DNA of 64,000 nucleotides from Microcystis wesenbergii NRERC-220 (GTDB taxonomy: Bacteria; Cyanobacteriota; Cyanobacteriia; Cyanobacteriales; Microcystaceae), in the NCBI RefSeq assembly GCF_032027425.1, contig NZ_JAVSJA010000001.1:4042001-4106000 (forward strand). Direction: 5' to 3'. A program made the position numbers and the translations under genes. Positions 8,831 to 17,833 of the stretch are shown one piece after another (within the stretch, counting starts at the first letter, position 1; the number at the start of each line of letters is the position of its first letter). Under the pieces are notes generated by a model. The model searched no databases, was not told where the DNA came from, and saw nothing but the letters and a program-made list of their open reading frames with translations.

Positions 8831-9460
8831 ATGATTAATTATTTACGGGGACAAGCGATCGAGGTGCTCAAAACCCCTAATAACCGACTGATCTTGATTT
8901 TAGACGTAAACCAGATCGGTTACGAAATCCAAATTCCCTCGCGATTAGCCCTAGACATCGGCAACGATAACAATGATAGTTGTCGGATTTTTACTCACCT
9001 ACTCCTTCGCGAGGAGCAGCCTTTATTGTACGGTTTCGGCACCGCCCCAGAGCGAGATCTGTTTCGTCAACTGCTTTCCGTCAATGGAGTTGGAGCGCAA
9101 TTAGCCCTAGCTTTAATCGATACGTTGGGGATTGAGGAACTTGTGGTGGCGATAGTGACAGGAAATACCAAAATTTTGAGCAAAACCCCCGGAGTCGGCT
9201 TAAAAACAGCAGAGAGAATCGCTTTGGAGTTAAAAACTAAATTGGCAGCATGGCGACAGCTAAAAGAAGCGACGACGACAACCACAGCAATACTACCGGC
9301 AGCGGAAATCCTCGAAGATGTGCAGATGACCCTTTTAGCTTTAGGATACAGCCAAGACGAGATCGATCGAGCTATGGTGGTCCTCAGTCAAGATGCTTTA
9401 TTTAGTAAAAATACTCAGCCGGAAGACTGGATTAAAGGAGCCATTAATTGGCTAGGCTAA
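8831..9460 (+). CDS. ruvA: Holliday junction DNA helicase subunit RuvA
   Basis: RuvA binds four-way DNA junctions as a tetramer and positions the RuvB motor for branch migration in recombination repair. The 209-residue protein begins MINYLRGQAIEV, the RuvA OB-fold start. It carries the helix-hairpin-helix motifs (LLSVNGVGAQLALALID and LSKTPGVGLKTAERIALEL) in the middle and a C-terminal three-helix RuvB-binding domain with ALGYSQDEIDRAM. The start ATG follows a GTAGGAGA ribosome binding site. ruvB is not adjacent. The gene is followed directly by a repeat block. Confidence 0.96.
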   Translation: MINYLRGQAIEVLKTPNNRLILILDVNQIGYEIQIPSRLALDIGNDNNDSCRIFTHLLLREEQPLLYGFGTAPERDLFRQLLSVNGVGAQLALALIDTLGIEELVVAIVTGNTKILSKTPGVGLKTAERIALELKTKLAAWRQLKEATTTTTAILPAAEILEDVQMTLLALGYSQDEIDRAMVVLSQDALFSKNTQPEDWIKGAINWLG

Positions 9461-9463
9461 ATC

Positions 9464-9665
9464 AGTCGTCGGTCGTCGGTCGTCGGTCGTCAGGAGATAG
9501 GAGACGGGAGATAGGAGACAGTTTCATTTATTCTCCCCACACCCCACACCCCACACCCCACACCCCACACCCCACCTGCCCCCCCCGATGTCGGGGGGGT
9601 TGGGGGGGCCACACCCCACACCCTACACCCTACACCCTACACCCCGCTCCCCACTTCCCCACTCC
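9464..9665. repeat. Direct repeats plus CCCCACA heptamer array with GC hairpin
   Basis: From 9464 GTCGGTCGTCGGTCGTC units give way to GGAGAYAGGAGAC repeats. About 9535-9576 and 9610-9650 hold CCCCACA/CCCTACA heptamers. These are interrupted by a palindrome built on CCCCCCCGATGTCGGGGGGG at about 9579-9599. The reverse strand reads (GGGGTGT)n, a potential G-quadruplex. The block lies between ruvA and the apc operon promoter. Confidence 0.8.
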
Positions 9666-9800
9666 GGCGCTCCTTTCTCAGGGCAAATGTTAAAAAGTAT
9701 TACGAAAATAGTGAGAAGGTGAACCAGATGCCGCAAAATAGTTGCGTTAGGTCGCTCTAGCTAGGGAAGTCTTGAGACGCTGAGGCGGAAACGAGATAAC

Positions 9801-9829
9801 TTGAGCGTAGTGACCACAACTGCTATAAA
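9801..9829 (+). promoter_or_regulatory. Predicted apcA promoter
   Basis: TTGAGC (9801-9806) and TATAAA (9824-9829) are separated by 17 bp, upstream of a 5' leader of about 40 nt and a strong GGGAGGA ribosome binding site at 9863-9869 before the apcA ATG. Position and spacing fit a strong sigma-70-type promoter, as expected for an abundantly expressed phycobilisome operon. Confidence 0.5.
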
Positions 9830-9877
9830 ATGTCAGATTAAGTTTATTAATCTCACTTAGTTGGGAGGAATCCATCA

Positions 9878-10363
9878 ATGAGTATCGTCACGAAATCGAT
9901 CGTGAATGCTGATGCTGAAGCTCGTTACCTCAGCCCCGGCGAACTAGACAGAATTAAAGCCTTCGTTGGCAGTGGTGCCGCTCGTTTACGCATCGCTGAA
10001 ACCCTGACCGGCGCTCGCGAAACCATCGTCAAACAAGCTGGCGATCGCTTATTCCAAAAACGTCCTGACATCGTTTCCCCCGGTGGCAACGCTTACGGCG
10101 AAGAAATGACCGCTACCTGTCTGCGTGACATGGACTACTACCTACGTTTAATCACCTACGGAGTAGTTGCTGGTGATGTCACCCCGATTGAAGAAATCGG
10201 TTTAGTCGGTGTGCGTGAAATGTACAAATCTTTAGGAACCGACATCGGTGCCGTAGCTCAAAGCGTTCGCGAAATGAAAGAAGTTGCTACCGGTCTTATG
10301 TCTTCTGACGATGCTTCTGAAGCTTCTTCCTACTTCGATTACGTGATCGGCTCTATGTCGTAG
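9878..10363 (+). CDS. apcA: Allophycocyanin alpha subunit
   Basis: Core phycobilisome protein that passes excitation energy from phycocyanin rods to photosystem reaction centres. The 161-residue globin-like protein starts [19 protein letters not shown], as in other ApcA proteins. Cys81 in [13 protein letters not shown] is the phycocyanobilin attachment site. Codon use is strongly biased as in highly expressed genes. It is first in the apcA-apcB-apcC cluster, 79 bp before apcB. Confidence 0.98.
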   Translation: MSIVTKSIVNADAEARYLSPGELDRIKAFVGSGAARLRIAETLTGARETIVKQAGDRLFQKRPDIVSPGGNAYGEEMTATCLRDMDYYLRLITYGVVAGDVTPIEEIGLVGVREMYKSLGTDIGAVAQSVREMKEVATGLMSSDDASEASSYFDYVIGSMS

Positions 10364-10442
10364 AATAATTCCTTTGTGAATCGTTCTAGACACACCCCTC
10401 GTAAACCTCTTAAGATTAAGCAAAACCCAAGGAAGAACCACC

Positions 10443-10928
10443 ATGCAAGACGCAATTACTTCTGTTATCAACTCTGCTGACGTTCAAGGCAAATACCTTG
10501 ACGCTTCTGCTCTCGGCAAACTGAAAGGCTACTTCGCCACCGGTGAACTGCGCGTGCGCGCCGCTAGTGTCATTAGCGCCAACGCTGCCGGTATCGTTAA
10601 AGAAGCTGTGGCTAAGTCCCTGTTATACTCTGACGTAACCCGTCCCGGTGGCAATATGTACACCACCCGTCGTTACGCCGCTTGTATCCGTGACCTCGAC
10701 TACTATCTCCGTTATGCTACCTACGCTATGTTAGCTGGAGATCCTTCTATCCTCGACGAGCGCGTTCTCAACGGACTGAAAGAAACCTACAACTCTTTAG
10801 GTGTACCCATCTCCTCCACCGTTCAAGCTATCCAAGCGATGAAAGAAGTCACCGCTAGTTTAGTTGGTGCTGATGCGGGTAAAGAAATGGGGATTTACTT
10901 CGACTACATTAGCTCTGGCTTAAGCTAG
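10443..10928 (+). CDS. apcB: Allophycocyanin beta subunit
   Basis: Pairs with ApcA to form the alpha-beta monomer that stacks into trimers in the phycobilisome core. The 161-residue chain carries the bilin-binding Cys81 ([13 protein letters not shown]). It also has the PGGNMY segment with Asn71, the residue that is gamma-N-methylated in beta phycobiliproteins. An AAGGAAGAACCACC leader precedes the ATG. Downstream the operon is interrupted by an approximately 390-bp TnpB-type element before apcC. Confidence 0.98.
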   Translation: MQDAITSVINSADVQGKYLDASALGKLKGYFATGELRVRAASVISANAAGIVKEAVAKSLLYSDVTRPGGNMYTTRRYAACIRDLDYYLRYATYAMLAGDPSILDERVLNGLKETYNSLGVPISSTVQAIQAMKEVTASLVGADAGKEMGIYFDYISSGLS

Positions 10929-11050
10929 AAATAACGAACTCGGACAAAATAGGTTCGGGAAGCCGAGGATGAGTGCTAGGTCTTTAAAGGCTGAATCTGG
11001 CCAAGATAGGTTTTGACGAGCTAGTATTGATCCTTGACTCCCGACCTTTG

Positions 11051-11438
11051 TTATCGAAAATTTGGGTTGAAAACCCCGCCCCTTTTAGGGCGGCTTTGTG
11101 TTAAAATCTTACTGGTCTAAAAAACCCGCCCTATCATAGATACGACCGAATAAATATACTAGGTTGAAATTCCTGCAACGGGTCAACGATGAGTAAGGGG
11201 AAGCTGACGGCCGCTGGGAACTCCATGCTAGAGGCAAAACATACCCTGTGTCGGTATGTATAAACCAAAATTAAATCAGTCGCCGAAGGGCATTCGGAGA
11301 CTTTAAATGGACGTGGAGAAAGTGTCAGACTTAAGCAATTAAGCGTTTTTCGGTGAAGCGTCAACCCCATTCAGCGACCACCCTAAAAAGGTGGCGTGGT
11401 GAGGAATCACCGTCCGTTTACGGCGGTGAGGATGTCAA
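11051..11438 (+). mobile_element. tnpB-less TnpB/IS605-type element between apcB and apcC
   Basis: Both ends match those of the tnpB element at 50.8-52.1 kb. The left end GAAAACCCCGCCCC plus a hairpin (11076-11093) and CTTT corresponds to GAAACCCCG plus hairpin plus GGCTTT there. The right end TCACCGTCCG/CGGCGGTGA (11407-11429) followed by GAGGATGTCAA corresponds to GCCGTCCGTTTTACGGCGGC followed by GAGGATGTCAA. Internally, 11285-11356 reads as a TnpB-like C-terminal tail (ETLNGRGESVRLKQLSV, stop). It therefore looks like an internal-deletion derivative that kept the region encoding the omega/reRNA, co-oriented with apc transcription. Outer boundaries are approximate. Confidence 0.7.
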
Positions 11439-11458
11439 TTTAGGAAAAAGCCTTCGTT
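11357..11458 (+). ncRNA. Putative solo omega (reRNA) scaffold and guide
   Basis: In TnpB systems the guide RNA scaffold overlaps the 3' end of tnpB and runs to the element's right end, with the guide taken from flanking DNA. Here a CCACCCTAAAAAGGTGG hairpin, the TCACCG...CGGTGA hairpin and the terminal GATGTCAA are retained, and the following 20 nt (TTTAGGAAAAAGCCTTCGTT) would be the guide. Expression would come with the apc transcript. Structural inference only. Confidence 0.4.
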
Positions 11459-11501
11459 AGTTTGAGCGACAAGTTTTTCAGCGATTAGGAGAAATCAATC
11501 C

Positions 11502-11705
11502 ATGCGGATGTTCAAAATCACCGCTTGTGTTCCTAGCCAAAGCCGCATTCGGACACAACGGGAATTACAAAATACCTATTTTACCAAACTCGTTCCCTAC
11601 GATAATTGGTTTCGTGAGCAACAACGCATCATGAAAATGGGCGGCAAAATTGTCAAAGTGCAGTTAGCTACTGGCAAACCTGGGACTAATACAGGTTTAC
11701 TGTAA
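11502..11705 (+). CDS. apcC: Phycobilisome core small linker LC7.8
   Basis: The 67-residue linker (MRMFKITACVPSQSRIRTQR...) caps allophycocyanin trimers in the core cylinders and modulates their spectra. It is a basic CpcD-like domain and its length matches other ApcC proteins. A TTAGGAGAAATCAATCC leader gives a strong ribosome binding site. It is the last gene of the apc cluster but lies about 570 bp from apcB because of the inserted element. A strong terminator follows immediately. Confidence 0.97.
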   Translation: MRMFKITACVPSQSRIRTQRELQNTYFTKLVPYDNWFREQQRIMKMGGKIVKVQLATGKPGTNTGLL

Positions 11706-11730
11706 TCGGCTGCCACTGGAACTTAAAAAA

Positions 11731-11757
11731 AAAGAGGTCTTTCCAGACCTCTTTTTG
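11731..11757. terminator. Bidirectional intrinsic terminator between apcC and msrB
   Basis: AAAGAGGTCT (11731-11740), loop TTCC, AGACCTCTTT (11745-11754) with T-rich tails on both strands. It sits between convergent apcC and msrB and should stop both transcripts. Confidence 0.9.
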
Positions 11758-11759
11758 CT

Positions 11760-12176
11760 TTAGGGATTTTTTTCAAACTGCAAAGCGGCAGAGTTGAGAC
11801 AATAGCGTTTTCCCGTTGGGGGTGGACCATCATTAAAAACGTGACCGAGATGAGCATCACAGGTGGCACAAACAATCTCTGTCCGCACCATGAAAAAACT
11901 AATATCTCGTTCGTACTTAATATTAGTCTCGTTAGTAGCGGTCCAGAAACTCGGCCAACCAGTACCCGAATCATACTTGCTGTCAGAAGTAAATAACTCC
12001 GTACCACAGCAGACACATTTGTAAATACCTTTTTCTTTATTATCGTGATATTTACCAGTAAAAGCCCGTTCTGTTCCCTTTTTGCGGGTAACTTGGAACT
12101 GTTCGGGAGTTAGCTGGGCCTGCCATTCCGCCTCGGTTTTACGAACTTTTTCTACCATAGTCAGGACAACCGCCAT
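11760..12176 (-). CDS. msrB: Peptide-methionine (R)-S-oxide reductase
   Basis: Reduces the R epimer of methionine sulfoxide in proteins, part of oxidative-damage repair in a photosynthetic cell. The 138-residue protein has the zinc-binding pairs Cys54/Cys57 (YKCVCCG) and Cys103/Cys106 ([10 protein letters not shown]), and the catalytic Cys126 in RYCLNSAAL. The [16 protein letters not shown] and GTGWPSF motifs are intact. A second ATG at residue 7 ([12 protein letters not shown]) fits the usual family start and may be the real one. It converges on apcC across a shared terminator. Confidence 0.95.
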   Translation of the reverse strand: MAVVLTMVEKVRKTEAEWQAQLTPEQFQVTRKKGTERAFTGKYHDNKEKGIYKCVCCGTELFTSDSKYDSGTGWPSFWTATNETNIKYERDISFFMVRTEIVCATCDAHLGHVFNDGPPPTGKRYCLNSAALQFEKNP

Positions 12177-12244
12177 TATGATTAAATTTCTCTTTTTAGT
12201 CTAACCTGAGAATGATGCTTAGGTAAATTTTTCAGATCAATAAT

Positions 12245-14287
12245 TTATTTTACCATTTTTTCTAGCCAAGTTTGTAAGGCATTTTCGAGGTTAATTTGAT
12301 TGGGTAAAAATCCTTGTATTGGCTGTTCGATAGGTTTATCTGTGATTATGGCAATAGAAGCAAAGTCACCGATAAGTTGGCAAATTTCAATAAAAGAGTC
12401 CCTCGGATCATCACCATAAAAAATCAGGGCAAGATTTGGGTTTTCAGTCTTGAGACACCATTCTAAATCATAGATATCATTAATCGGAGAAATTAATTTT
12501 GTCAAGATACGATTACCAAGACCTTTGGCCAGGCGATCGAGGTTAGTCTCTTGGTTTATTGTTTTAATATCAATAGTGCGAACATTGGGGTTATTTGTTT
12601 TAATTTTTTCGAGGATATAGTTTAAGTTTTGCGATTGTAGTTCTTCGGGAATGCTGTTTTCAGTTTGACCGTGCCACGCTTTATAAAATTCGGGGTAGGT
12701 CATCTGTTGAACACATTGGCAGCAAACTCTATAGGATTCTTCAAAAGTTGTTCTATCATAACTGCTATAAGCTTCGGTCAAATATTTTTTTAGTGACTTG
12801 ATTATTAGACATAGTACATCGTTTTTAGACATACTTTCATAGTCAATTTCAATTGGATTTGGAATTCGATCAAAATAATCTGGATAACTACCTTTAATTA
12901 TAGATGCTAAAGCCTGGGAATAATAGTCTATGCTAATATTACTTGTATATGTTTCGATTAATTCTGAAATTTTCACATATTGTACTTCAAGCTCCGTGTC
13001 TTCACCTTCCATGTCTAATTCAAAAAGATATTCCCAGTCTGAATTTTTTAGCTTATTTAATAAAGATTTTTTGTCTTGACTATCAAATATCTTACTATGT
13101 TCTAATTTATTGAAAATATTTTCTTGATACCAAATAGTCAAGCGATCCATGTTATACAACAAATCCCAATTTTCTAAAATCTCATAGATTATTATTTCTT
13201 TGTTTTTAGAAAATTCTGGTTCAGTCATAAGAAAGGGAAAAAAGTTATCAAAAATTAATGGATCAGTAATAGCTAATCTTTCTATAAAGTCCACGGTTTC
13301 CTTATGTTCTAGAAAAAAAAGATAATCTTTTTTTTGATAGTTTGCTTTATGAATAATATCCCACAGTTTTTGATTGAGTTTTTTTAACAATATCGATATT
13401 AGCTCTGGAGTTTCTGAAATAGTTTTTCCTGTTTGCGGCTGCTCCGATAAACTCCATAGCACACATGAACGATAAAGATAATCTAGTTCTTCATCTATCA
13501 ATAGATGAAGACCAATTGATATCCCTAATTGATTGCTACTGTCATAATTCAATAGAAAACCAACTAAAGGAGCCAGATTTTCTGCTTTATTCAGTTTGCA
13601 GTTCTTCTCGATAATCAAGCAATAGTTTGTTAAAGTGGCAATAAATTTATCTTTTTCAAACTCATCCAATAAGTCTAAGAGCGTCCATGAATCCATCCAA
13701 TAAAGATAACGATATATTTCCCCCGTATTTATATCAATTTCACCTAAAGTTATTTGAATGGCCTTGGTGAGAATTTTATCATAATTGCAATATTGTTTGA
13801 ATTCACCTAAAAACTTTATCAGAATTTCAAAAGAAACACGCCAGTAAAAATTACAAAACCCACAACCATCATTAAAATTAAACAACTCCTCCATTAATTT
13901 ATTTTTTTCAGCTATTATCTGATCACTTTGCTGTCCTAACCATAATAAAATAACTTCTGTCCATTGATTTTCAAAAACTCTATAGACTCCTTGTTCTGGA
14001 TTTTCGGGAATATGATTCAAGAAAAATTGATAATCATCAATAACCAAAGCGGCAAAATATTCTTGAAAACTGGGATGAAAGAAAGCATAAACTTCTTCCT
14101 CTGGATTTTCTTCTGCAACCCCAACGATGTTTAACCAACCTATATCTAAAGCTAATTTACCTAAAGGTTGATCGATTTCACCCAAATATTTAACTACTTG
14201 CTCACGACTTAAGCGAAAACGATTTGATGGTTGATTAATTGCTGCCTTTGCCAATTCTCCTAAGGCACGATTTAACTCTTTTTGCTG
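12245..14287 (-). pseudogene. NACHT/STAND-type protein remnant lacking its NTPase domain
   Basis: The open frame keeps the region after the NACHT ATPase: ELNRALGELAKAAINQ, RLSREQVVKYLGE, a winged-helix segment ending YAFFHPSFQEYFAALVIDD that is typical of cyanobacterial NACHT proteins, a long helical sensor-like region (about residues 100-560), and a C-terminal alpha/beta module. No P-loop or Walker B is present. The frame opens directly at the inner edge of a 95-bp MITE, and the longest ORF must start at a TTG (14254). NACHT STAND proteins are often signalling or antiphage proteins; this one has lost its motor, so I treat it as a 5'-truncated gene. It may still be expressed. Confidence 0.75.
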
Positions 14288-14382
14288 GGGTGCATCTCAC
14301 ATTTGTCAATCCAGACAGATAAGGATTTTAGCTATTGTCAGCTTTCCAGACTCAGTATTTTTGCTTTCCCTGAGATGCACCC
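14288..14382. mobile_element. Small MITE with 12-bp terminal inverted repeats
   Basis: GGGTGCATCTCA (14288-14299) and TGAGATGCACCC (14371-14382) are perfect inverted repeats bounding 95 bp without coding capacity. It sits exactly where the NACHT gene loses homology. A GCT trinucleotide borders both sides, but a target duplication is not certain. Confidence 0.7.
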
Positions 14383-14513
14383 GCTCAAACTTTTGTAGTC
14401 ATACCATTTTTCAAAAGTAATGGCACAGAGGGGTACGAACTCCTAATACCACCCACAAAACACACTGATAATTGCCTCACAGTGGCTATTTTGATCAATT
14501 TGGGCTGCAGCCC

Positions 14514-15263
14514 CTATAATTTGCCAAAACGACGATGACGACCCTGATAATCTTTTAAAGCGCGGTGAAATTGCACTCGATCGAAATCGGGCCAGAGGGT
14601 GTCAGTAACGTAGATTTCCGCGTAGGCCATTTGCCAGAGTAAAAAATTACTAATTCGCATTTCCCCACTACTGCGAATTAACAGGTCTGGGTTAGGAATC
14701 CCGGCAGTATAAAGATACTGTTCAAAGAGAGATTCATCGATCGCTTCTGGGGAGACTAAACCCTGTTGCACCTGACGAGCGATCGCCTGACAAGCTTGTA
14801 CAATTTCCTCTCGGCCGCCATAATTAGTAGCCACCGTAAATTGAATACCGGAATTTTCGCTAGTTTCTGCTTGGGATTTAGCAATTTCCCGTCTTAAAGA
14901 CTCTGGCAAGGCTGATAAATTACCAATAAAGCGAATTTTAACATTTTCCTGCATCATTTCTTCTAATTCCCGCCGCAAAACCCGCTCGAATAGAGTCATT
15001 AAAAACTCTACTTCCTCGAGGGGACGACCCCAATTTTCCGTAGAAAAAGCATAAGCGGTTAAAGCGGGAATCCCCCAGTCACGACAACAGCGCAGCAAGT
15101 CCTTTAGTGCATCTACTCCCCGTTGATGGCCCATAATCCGCGGTAAACCACGACTTTTCGCCCAACGACCGTTCCCATCCATAATCACTGCGACGTGCTG
15201 AGGTAAACGGTTTTTATCTAAATCCGTAGGTAATTCTGGTGACAAGCTCGGTTTAAGAGTCAT
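14514..15263 (-). CDS. uppS: Isoprenyl transferase (undecaprenyl diphosphate synthase family)
   Basis: Condenses isopentenyl diphosphate onto farnesyl diphosphate to build the C55 lipid carrier for peptidoglycan and glycan assembly at the plasma membrane. The 249-residue chain carries the [17 protein letters not shown] motif with catalytic Asp29. It also has the [12 protein letters not shown] motif and the C-terminal [19 protein letters not shown] signature. Its start overlaps the end of cdaA by 4 nt, so the two are translationally coupled. The pairing of c-di-AMP synthesis with cell-wall lipid carrier synthesis recurs in cyanobacteria. Confidence 0.95.
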   Translation of the reverse strand: MTLKPSLSPELPTDLDKNRLPQHVAVIMDGNGRWAKSRGLPRIMGHQRGVDALKDLLRCCRDWGIPALTAYAFSTENWGRPLEEVEFLMTLFERVLRRELEEMMQENVKIRFIGNLSALPESLRREIAKSQAETSENSGIQFTVATNYGGREEIVQACQAIARQVQQGLVSPEAIDESLFEQYLYTAGIPNPDLLIRSSGEMRISNFLLWQMAYAEIYVTDTLWPDFDRVQFHRALKDYQGRHRRFGKL

Positions 15264-16189
15264 TTTCTATCTTTGGGGGTTGCGCTGGGCGAACGGGAGA
15301 ATTTTTCTAAGATTAGACGACCTTTTAAGCCAATTGTACGCCCTAAACGTCCCCAACTCGGTGTGACCACTTCCCCCTCTCCCGACGGAGAAAACTTCGC
15401 TTCGAGCAGCTCTTTTAGTTTACTACTGGTTAAAGGCCGATCCAAATTACCCCCCGACGCGAGGGAAATCGAGCCAGTTTCCTCAGAAACCACAATACAG
15501 ATACAATTATCCAGCCTTTCGGTGATGCCCATGGCCGCCCGATGACGGGTGCCTAATTGCCTAGAGGTACTGCGCTCCGATAAGGGTAGAATAACACCAG
15601 CGGCCACCACTCGATCGCCCCGAATAAATACGGCCCCATCGTGTAGTAAAGTTTTAGTTTGAAAAATAGTTTGAATTAATTCCTTAGATACTTCACCATT
15701 TAGCATCACTCCCGGATTGACAAACACCTTGGTATCGAGATTGCCACTGGTTTCTAATACCATCAGCGCACCGGTGCGATTTTGAGATAGATCCTTCACC
15801 GCGTCCACTAACTCATCAATGACATTATCGGTCTTGGGAGTGGGGGAACTTTTTTGAAATAATTCCCACACTTGACCTTTGCCCAATAATTCTAAAAAAC
15901 GGCGGAATTCCGACTGAAAAATCACAGCAATCGCTACGGCTGCCCCCAAAATCAATTTTTCTAGGACTAACCCCAGCAAGCGCAATCCTAGGGCATCGCT
16001 AATCACCGAGGCCAGCATTAAGTAGATTAGTCCTCGCACCATCCAAAAGGTACGCCGCTCGCCGATAATTAGCAGCAGCATATAGGTAAGGAGGAGAACT
16101 AACCCAAAGTCTAGGACTGACAGACCATGGCTGAGAATCCAGGACAATAACCGGCGAGGGTCCAGAAAAAAACCCGACATGGGGGACAA
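15260..16189 (-). CDS. cdaA: Diadenylate cyclase (c-di-AMP synthase)
   Basis: Makes cyclic di-AMP from two ATP; in cyanobacteria this messenger affects osmotic and night-time metabolism. Three N-terminal hydrophobic segments (about residues 25-95) anchor it in the plasma membrane. The DisA_N/DAC domain follows, with DGAVFIRG (Asp184-Gly-Ala) and [11 protein letters not shown] (Arg215-His-Arg), the two catalytic motifs. It extends to 309 residues with a basic tail. It is 12 bp downstream of lysA on the same strand and overlaps uppS, suggesting a lysA-cdaA-uppS operon. Confidence 0.94.
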   Translation of the reverse strand: MSPMSGFFLDPRRLLSWILSHGLSVLDFGLVLLLTYMLLLIIGERRTFWMVRGLIYLMLASVISDALGLRLLGLVLEKLILGAAVAIAVIFQSEFRRFLELLGKGQVWELFQKSSPTPKTDNVIDELVDAVKDLSQNRTGALMVLETSGNLDTKVFVNPGVMLNGEVSKELIQTIFQTKTLLHDGAVFIRGDRVVAAGVILPLSERSTSRQLGTRHRAAMGITERLDNCICIVVSEETGSISLASGGNLDRPLTSSKLKELLEAKFSPSGEGEVVTPSWGRLGRTIGLKGRLILEKFSRSPSATPKDRK

Positions 16190-16201
16190 TAGCGATGAGG
16201 T

Positions 16202-17605
16202 TTACATCAAGGAGAGTCGAGTGGGTAAGCGGTCTTGACGCAGCAAATCCGCCAGATTTTCCCGTTCAAGGATCAGATTAGCTTCTCCGTTTTGGACAAT
16301 TACCGCCGCCGGACGGGGTAAGCGGTTGTAATTAGAAGCCATACTGTAGTTATAGGCCCCCGTGGCTAAAACCACTAAAATATCCCCCGGGTTGGTTTTC
16401 GGTAGCGTAATGTCCTTAATTAGAATATCGCCAGATTCACAATGTTTTCCGGCTATTGTCACCACTTCCTGACATTCTTGACTCATTTTATTGGCGACAA
16501 CGGCCCGATAAACCGATTGATAGGTAATCGGTCGGGGATTATCGGACATTCCGCCATCGACGGCGATATAGGTGCGGATTTCAGGGATTTCTTTGCGATT
16601 ACCCACTGTATAGGCCGTTACGCAAGCGGTGGCAATCAGAGAGCGTCCCGGTTCGGCAATGAGCAGGGGATAAGCGATACCTCTTTCCTGACAAGCTTTG
16701 GCCACTGCTAAGGACACCGCTTGCACCCATTCCTCGATACTTGGGGGGTCATCACTTTCCAGGTAGCGAATCCCTAAACCACCACCCACATTTAATTGCT
16801 GTAGGGGTAAACCCCGTTCTAAACCTAATTTAAACCAATCTGCCAGCACAGCGGCTAAGTCTTGGTGGGGTTGACGTTCAAAAATCTGGGAACCGATGTG
16901 AGCGTGTAAACCCAGACAATTCAGCTGCGGATGAGCTAAAACATAGTCAAATACCGCTTCGATTTGATGGGGGTCAAAACCAAATTTACTGTCTAAGTGA
17001 CCCGTGCGAATATATTCGTGGGTGTGGCACTCGATGCCGGGGGTTAACCGCAATAGGATCGGAATAGGGTTATCAGGACGATTTTCGCCTAATTTAACCA
17101 GATTTTCTAACTCTAGCCAGTTATCAACGATAATAATGCAGTTATGCTCGATCGCATATTCTAACTCGGCGATCGATTTGTTATTACCATGAAAGTATAT
17201 CGGCACATCGGTTTTATTGCTCTGGTCTAAAGCGGTTAACACTGTGTGAATTTCTCCGGCCGACACCACATCAAAACCTAATCCCTCCCTAGCGACCACG
17301 GCCGATACGGCCAGGCAATTCCACGCTTTCGAGGCATAAATTACCCTAGATTCTCCGGGATAATGAGTCTGGAAACCTTGCAGGTATTGACGACAGGCAG
17401 TGCGGAGGGTGACTTCATCGACAATATACAAGGGTGAACCGAAACGTTCCACTAGGGTGGTCACATCGCAACCACCGATTTCTAGACAATCGCGGTTATT
17501 AACCTTGGCTGTCAGGGGGAACAGGGTTTGATTCGGGGATAGACAATCTTGATAGGCTAAATATTTTTGTCCGGAATTGCTGATTTTAGGTTCGGTTGAT
17601 AGCAT
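16202..17605 (-). CDS. lysA: Diaminopimelate decarboxylase
   Basis: Last step of lysine synthesis: PLP-dependent decarboxylation of meso-diaminopimelate. The 467-residue protein has the PLP lysine Lys93 (VIYASKAWNCLAV), the LHAHIGSQI strand, the phosphate-binding NVGGGLGIRY loop, the EPGRSL motif and the CESGDI segment that supplies the cross-dimer Cys. The N-terminal 40 residues are an extension common in cyanobacterial enzymes. It is first in a tight three-gene set with cdaA and uppS. Confidence 0.96.
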   Translation of the reverse strand: MLSTEPKISNSGQKYLAYQDCLSPNQTLFPLTAKVNNRDCLEIGGCDVTTLVERFGSPLYIVDEVTLRTACRQYLQGFQTHYPGESRVIYASKAWNCLAVSAVVAREGLGFDVVSAGEIHTVLTALDQSNKTDVPIYFHGNNKSIAELEYAIEHNCIIIVDNWLELENLVKLGENRPDNPIPILLRLTPGIECHTHEYIRTGHLDSKFGFDPHQIEAVFDYVLAHPQLNCLGLHAHIGSQIFERQPHQDLAAVLADWFKLGLERGLPLQQLNVGGGLGIRYLESDDPPSIEEWVQAVSLAVAKACQERGIAYPLLIAEPGRSLIATACVTAYTVGNRKEIPEIRTYIAVDGGMSDNPRPITYQSVYRAVVANKMSQECQEVVTIAGKHCESGDILIKDITLPKTNPGDILVVLATGAYNYSMASNYNRLPRPAAVIVQNGEANLILERENLADLLRQDRLPTRLSLM

Positions 17606-17833
17606 GATCGGTGTTTTTTGTCAAGAAATCGATAATTTTTGTTACAATCTCTGCCCATCACCGATTCAGTCAAGGGAATTTTGACCGTCGGTGATCTAGA
17701 TAGCCAAAATAGTTCTCTCTTTCAGTGTACGATCAACCACCCGCTAAAAATCCCTTTTTTGTCAGGAAAAAATCGAGCAGCGACCCCGAAATAGTGGTAA
17801 TAGTATTGAAGGAGTGGTCTTAAAAGTGATGAT

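Noticed and set aside
11076-11100. Simple rho-independent terminator after apcB
   Set aside because: The hairpin lacks a T-run and matches the left-end hairpin of the TnpB element, so I treat it as an element end, though it might attenuate transcription.
11051-11458. HEARO/IscB-type element between apcB and apcC
   Set aside because: The ends match those of a tnpB-bearing element in this window and the retained coding tail looks TnpB-like; no HNH or IscB sequence is present.
14383-14513. Continuation of the NACHT gene beyond the MITE
   Set aside because: All three frames on the reverse strand hit stops quickly and none shows NACHT motifs.
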